DNA of 57,378 nucleotides from JBOIBN01 sp050739575 (GTDB lineage Bacteria > Pseudomonadota > Gammaproteobacteria > JAKDMP01). Position 1 is the stretch's first letter. Each line of letters begins with the position of its first letter. The notes under the pieces are model-generated. The model did no database searches, had not been told where the DNA came from, and worked only from the letters and a program-made list of their open reading frames with translations. The DNA lies in contig JBOIBN010000004.1 in NCBI GenBank assembly GCA_050739575.1, forward strand, positions 1 through 57,378. The letters run 5' to 3'. Made by a program: the position numbers and the translations under genes. Shown here in pieces: positions 54,863 to 57,378 of the stretch.

Positions 54863-55897
54863 ATGGCGTTCGAGGGGTCGGTGCGACTGGCGATTGACGC
54901 GATGAGCGGCGATCATGGACCTGCCATCAGCGTCCCCGCCGCGCTTGATGCGCTTGGCCAACACCCGGAACTCGCCGTCATCCTGGTCGGCGACCAGGAG
55001 ATACTGGCCCAAGCGCTTCAGGGCGCGAGCGAGACGCTGCGCGCGCGCATCGAGCTTCACCACGCGGCCGAGATCGTCACCATGGACGAATCGCCCACAC
55101 AGGCACTGCGCGGCAAACGCGACTCGTCCATGCGCGTTGCGATCAATCTCGTCAAGTCCGGCGCGGCAGCCGCCTGCGTATCCGCCGGCAATACCGGCGC
55201 GCTCATGGCCATCGCCCACTATGTGCTCAAGATGCTGCCCGGCATTGATCGGCCCGCCATCTGCTCGGCCATCCCCGCCTTCGGCGGCCATACCTACATG
55301 CTCGATCTCGGCGCCAACGCCGACTGCACGGCGGAGCATCTGGTCGAATTTGCCGTCATGGGCTCGGCACTGGTCGCCGCATTGGAGAACAATCCCGCCC
55401 CCAAGATCGGCCTGCTCAACATCGGCGAGGAGGAGATCAAGGGCAACGAGCGGGTAAAACAGGCGGCGCAGTATCTTGCCCAATCGGGGCTGAACTACCA
55501 AGGCTACGTCGAGGGGCATCACATCAGCGCCGGCACGCTGGACGTCATCGTCACCGACGGCTTCGCCGGCAACGTCGCGGTCAAGACCATCGAGGGTACG
55601 GCGAAATTCATCGGCCGGATGCTGCGCGAGGAGTTCACCCACAACGCCTTGAGCCGCATGGAGGGGCTCGCCGCCCGGCCGACGCTGCTGCGCCTGCAAT
55701 GCCGGCTCGATCCGCAGCGCTATAACGGCGCGAGCTTCCTCGGCCTGCGCGGAATTGTGGTAAAAAGTCATGGTGGAGCGGATCGCATCGGCTTCGCAAC
55801 CGCCATCCGCGCGGCGCTGATGGAGGTTGAGCAGGCCGTGCCCGAACGCATCAGCCGGGTACTCTCAGAGGCCCACGTCTCGGGGATGGAAACATGA
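54863..55897 (+). CDS. plsX: Phosphate acyltransferase PlsX
   Basis: The 344-residue protein makes acyl-phosphate from acyl-ACP for phosphatidic acid synthesis. Markers are LAIDAMSGDHGP, MRVAINLVKSGAAAACVSAGNTGALM, LDLGANADC and VIVTDGFAGNVAVKTIEG. It lies after rpmF and overlaps fabH as ATGA. Confidence 0.96.
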   Translation: MAFEGSVRLAIDAMSGDHGPAISVPAALDALGQHPELAVILVGDQEILAQALQGASETLRARIELHHAAEIVTMDESPTQALRGKRDSSMRVAINLVKSGAAAACVSAGNTGALMAIAHYVLKMLPGIDRPAICSAIPAFGGHTYMLDLGANADCTAEHLVEFAVMGSALVAALENNPAPKIGLLNIGEEEIKGNERVKQAAQYLAQSGLNYQGYVEGHHISAGTLDVIVTDGFAGNVAVKTIEGTAKFIGRMLREEFTHNALSRMEGLAARPTLLRLQCRLDPQRYNGASFLGLRGIVVKSHGGADRIGFATAIRAALMEVEQAVPERISRVLSEAHVSGMET

Positions 55898-56862
55898 CTT
55901 ACGCACGGATCATCGGCACCGGCAGTGCACTGCCCGAGCGCGTCCTGACCAATCATGATCTCGAGAGGATGGTAGCCACCAGCGATGAATGGATCCGCGC
56001 CCGCACCGGGATCGAGCGGCGCCACATCGTCGCGGACGGCGAAACCACGGCCGATCTCGCCGAGACCGCCACGCGCCGCGCCCTCGATGCAGCAGGCGTG
56101 CGTCCCGAAGAACTCGATCTCATCATCGTCGGCACCACTACGCCCGACTTCATTTTCCCCAACGTCGGCACGCTGATCCAGGACCGGATCGGCGCCAACG
56201 GCTGCCCCGCCGTGAGCTGCGAGGCGGCCTGTGCCGGCTTCATCTACGCCCTGAGCATCGGCGAAAAATTCATCCGCGTCGGCGAGGCCAAGCGCGTGCT
56301 CGTCGTCGGCGCCGAGACTCTCTCGCGCTTCACCGACTGGAGCGACCGCGGCACCTGCGTGCTCTTCGGCGACGGCGCGGGCGCCGTGGTACTCGCGCCT
56401 TCCGAAGAAACCGGCATCATCAAGACGCAGCTCTATGCCGACGGCCAGTACCGCGATCTGCTTTATTTCCCCTCCGGAATATCTTCGGGCTTCGACGCGC
56501 TGAAGTCCGGCGGCGACTTCGTGAAGATGCGTGGCAACGAAGTGTTCCGGGTGGCCGTGCGTGCCTTCATCGAATCCGCCGAGAAGATTCTCGCCGCAAC
56601 CGGCATGACGGCGGCGGATCTCGACTGGTTCGTTCCGCATCAGGCGAACCTGCGCATCATCGAAGCGGTGGCGAAGCGACTGGATCTTCCGATGGAGCGC
56701 GTTGTCGTGACCATCCAGGAACACGGCAACACCTCGGCCGCCTCGGTTCCGCTTGCCCTCGACGTCGCCGTGCGCGATGGCCGCATCAAGCGTGGACAGA
56801 CGCTCTTGTTCGAAGCCTTCGGCGGCGGCTTCACCTGGGGCGCCGCGCTTCTGCGCTACTGA
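55894..56862 (+). CDS. fabH: Beta-ketoacyl-ACP synthase III FabH
   Basis: The 322-residue thiolase-fold enzyme starts fatty acid chains by condensing acetyl-CoA with malonyl-ACP. The active Cys is in SCEAACAGFIYAL, the His in FVPHQANLRI and the Asn in HGNTSAAS. Its order after plsX is conserved. fabD and fabG, which usually follow, are not seen; instead the next 500 bases hold a broken ORF and an IS. Confidence 0.96.
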   Translation: MTYARIIGTGSALPERVLTNHDLERMVATSDEWIRARTGIERRHIVADGETTADLAETATRRALDAAGVRPEELDLIIVGTTTPDFIFPNVGTLIQDRIGANGCPAVSCEAACAGFIYALSIGEKFIRVGEAKRVLVVGAETLSRFTDWSDRGTCVLFGDGAGAVVLAPSEETGIIKTQLYADGQYRDLLYFPSGISSGFDALKSGGDFVKMRGNEVFRVAVRAFIESAEKILAATGMTAADLDWFVPHQANLRIIEAVAKRLDLPMERVVVTIQEHGNTSAASVPLALDVAVRDGRIKRGQTLLFEAFGGGFTWGAALLRY

Positions 56863-56938
56863 TCACGGCTCGCAAACACAAATTCCACTCCGACTGTGAT
56901 CCATTCCCGCGAGCGGTGCAGCTCAAAACGCCGCAACG

Positions 56939-56990
56939 TGTAACCCATGCCCTGGACTCGTTCGTTACCTATCTCCCCGACCGGTCTGTT
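56939..56990. repeat. Possible degenerate IS end (paired TTACCYAT-type motifs)
   Basis: GTAACCCATGCCCTGG and GTTACCTATCTCCCCG occur about 22 bases apart, recalling the repeated terminal motif of IS21- or IS481-like elements. No transposase from those families is nearby and mismatches are many, so it may be a decayed end or chance. Confidence 0.25.
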
Positions 56991-57264
56991 CCGCACTGGA
57001 AATGATGGCTAATATCGCCCGAGCTACGGCTTGTTCATCTATCGTGGAAACGTCAATTGGCATAAACATATTCGGCAGCTTTTCGCAAACCTGTATTTGC
57101 AAGGGAATTGCCTCAAGCTCCAATAATTTTTGTGCAGGAGTGCGATCCCGTTTCAGGATCCGTTCGCGCAGAAGGGCCACGCCGCATGTGAGTCGAAAGT
57201 GAAAGAGCGGCAGACCGAAACGCTCAAGATTAGCGCGGTTACGCGCGTAGGTGGTAATCCCCCC
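56965..57264 (-). pseudogene. C-terminal fragment of an unrecognised gene cut by an IS
   Basis: On the minus strand a frame of about 100 codons runs from near 57264 to the stop at 56965 without a convincing start. It contains ITTYARNRANLERFGLPLF, ALLRERILKRDRTPAQKL and NMFMPIDVSTIDEQAVARAI, which read as a real soluble protein. Just upstream the sequence changes into IS DNA, so the 5' part was probably removed or displaced. I do not recognise the family. An internal ATG at 57178-57180 could allow a 71-residue product. Confidence 0.5.
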
Positions 57265-57378
57265 CGAAAGTAGCGGTATTCAGAAGTAGAATTTTCTCTT
57301 ATTGGAGCGAGGAGGTTCTACGTGAAGAAGTTTCGATTCAGCGACAGTCAGATCATGGGCATTTTGAAGCAGGCCGAG
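57262..57378 (+). mobile_element. Left end of an IS3-family insertion sequence (partial)
   Basis: The window ends in an IS whose first gene begins at 57322. The boundary lies near 57258-57275, where the disrupted minus-strand frame ends and an A/T-rich leader (CAGAAGTAGAATTTTC, 57281-57296) begins. The right end and the second orf are outside the window. The family is judged from the OrfA N-terminus. Confidence 0.65.
57322..57378 (+). CDS. IS3-family transposase OrfA, N-terminal part
   Basis: A GTG at 57322 with GGAGG 6 bases upstream starts a frame reading VKKFRFSDSQIMGILKQAE to the window edge. That is the typical N-terminus of the IS3-family OrfA helix-turn-helix protein, which in this family is normally joined to OrfB by programmed frameshifting. 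Only 19 codons are visible. Confidence 0.75.
   Translation, partial: MKKFRFSDSQIMGILKQAE

Overview
This is a GC-rich chromosomal window from a gammaproteobacterium. The evidence is gene order: lolC-lolD-lolE-comEC, then msbA, lpxK, a Trm112-like gene, kdsB, a phosphatase gene and rne, followed by rluC, maf, yceD, rpmF, plsX and fabH. Further support comes from pilMNOPQ divergent from a class A PBP gene, and cutA-dsbD-aroQ-accB-accC ahead of fis-purH. The arrangement resembles Pseudomonas and deep-branching Gammaproteobacteria. Genus and species cannot be fixed from the sequence alone.

Layout. 1-3835 (minus): pilM, pilN, pilO, pilP and the 5' part of pilQ, from a good sigma70-type promoter. 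3963-7051 (plus): PBP1A and a conserved hypothetical. 7073-8755 (minus): citrate synthase and ribosomal protein bL31. 8756-9215: a gene-free stretch with DnaA boxes, an AT-rich core and clustered GATC sites. 9216-17251: hemW, then divergently pepN, argS, a SPOR protein, a PEBP-family protein and an EnvC-like protein. 17252-17869: an AT-richer island with a small membrane protein and a broken ORF. 17870-22015 (minus): otsB-otsA-glk-GT2. 22096-28816 (minus): cutA, dsbD, aroQ, accB, accC, a possible 41-codon ORF, fis and purH. 29067-31019 (plus): groES-groEL behind a sigma32-type promoter and ahead of a strong terminator. 31170-32050: a decayed RHS fragment. 32121-36251: a lipoprotein, a TPP riboswitch with thiC, another lipoprotein, a structured repeat and a small periplasmic protein. 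36374-46756 (plus): lolCDE, comEC, msbA, lpxK, trm112-like, kdsB and a phosphatase. 46835-49156 (minus): RNase E. 49476-56862: rluC, a second copy of the structured repeat, a seven-bladed propeller protein, maf, yceD, a MITE-like element, rpmF, plsX and fabH. The right edge holds a truncated gene against the start of an IS3-family element.

Functional themes. Envelope biogenesis dominates: PBP1A, EnvC-like and SPOR proteins for peptidoglycan and division; LolCDE for lipoprotein sorting; MsbA, LpxK and KdsB for lipopolysaccharide; PlsX and FabH for lipids. The type IV pilus alignment complex with the PilQ secretin, together with ComEC, would fit natural transformation. The trehalose operon suggests osmotic or desiccation protection.

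Most of the window is conserved core. The unusual material sits between core blocks: the oriC-like spacer, the two-copy hairpin repeat family (about 35728-35876 and 50546-50730), the MITE-like element at 54295-54565, the RHS remnant, the propeller gene and the IS-disrupted gene at the right edge. I saw no tRNA, rRNA, CRISPR array or intact prophage.
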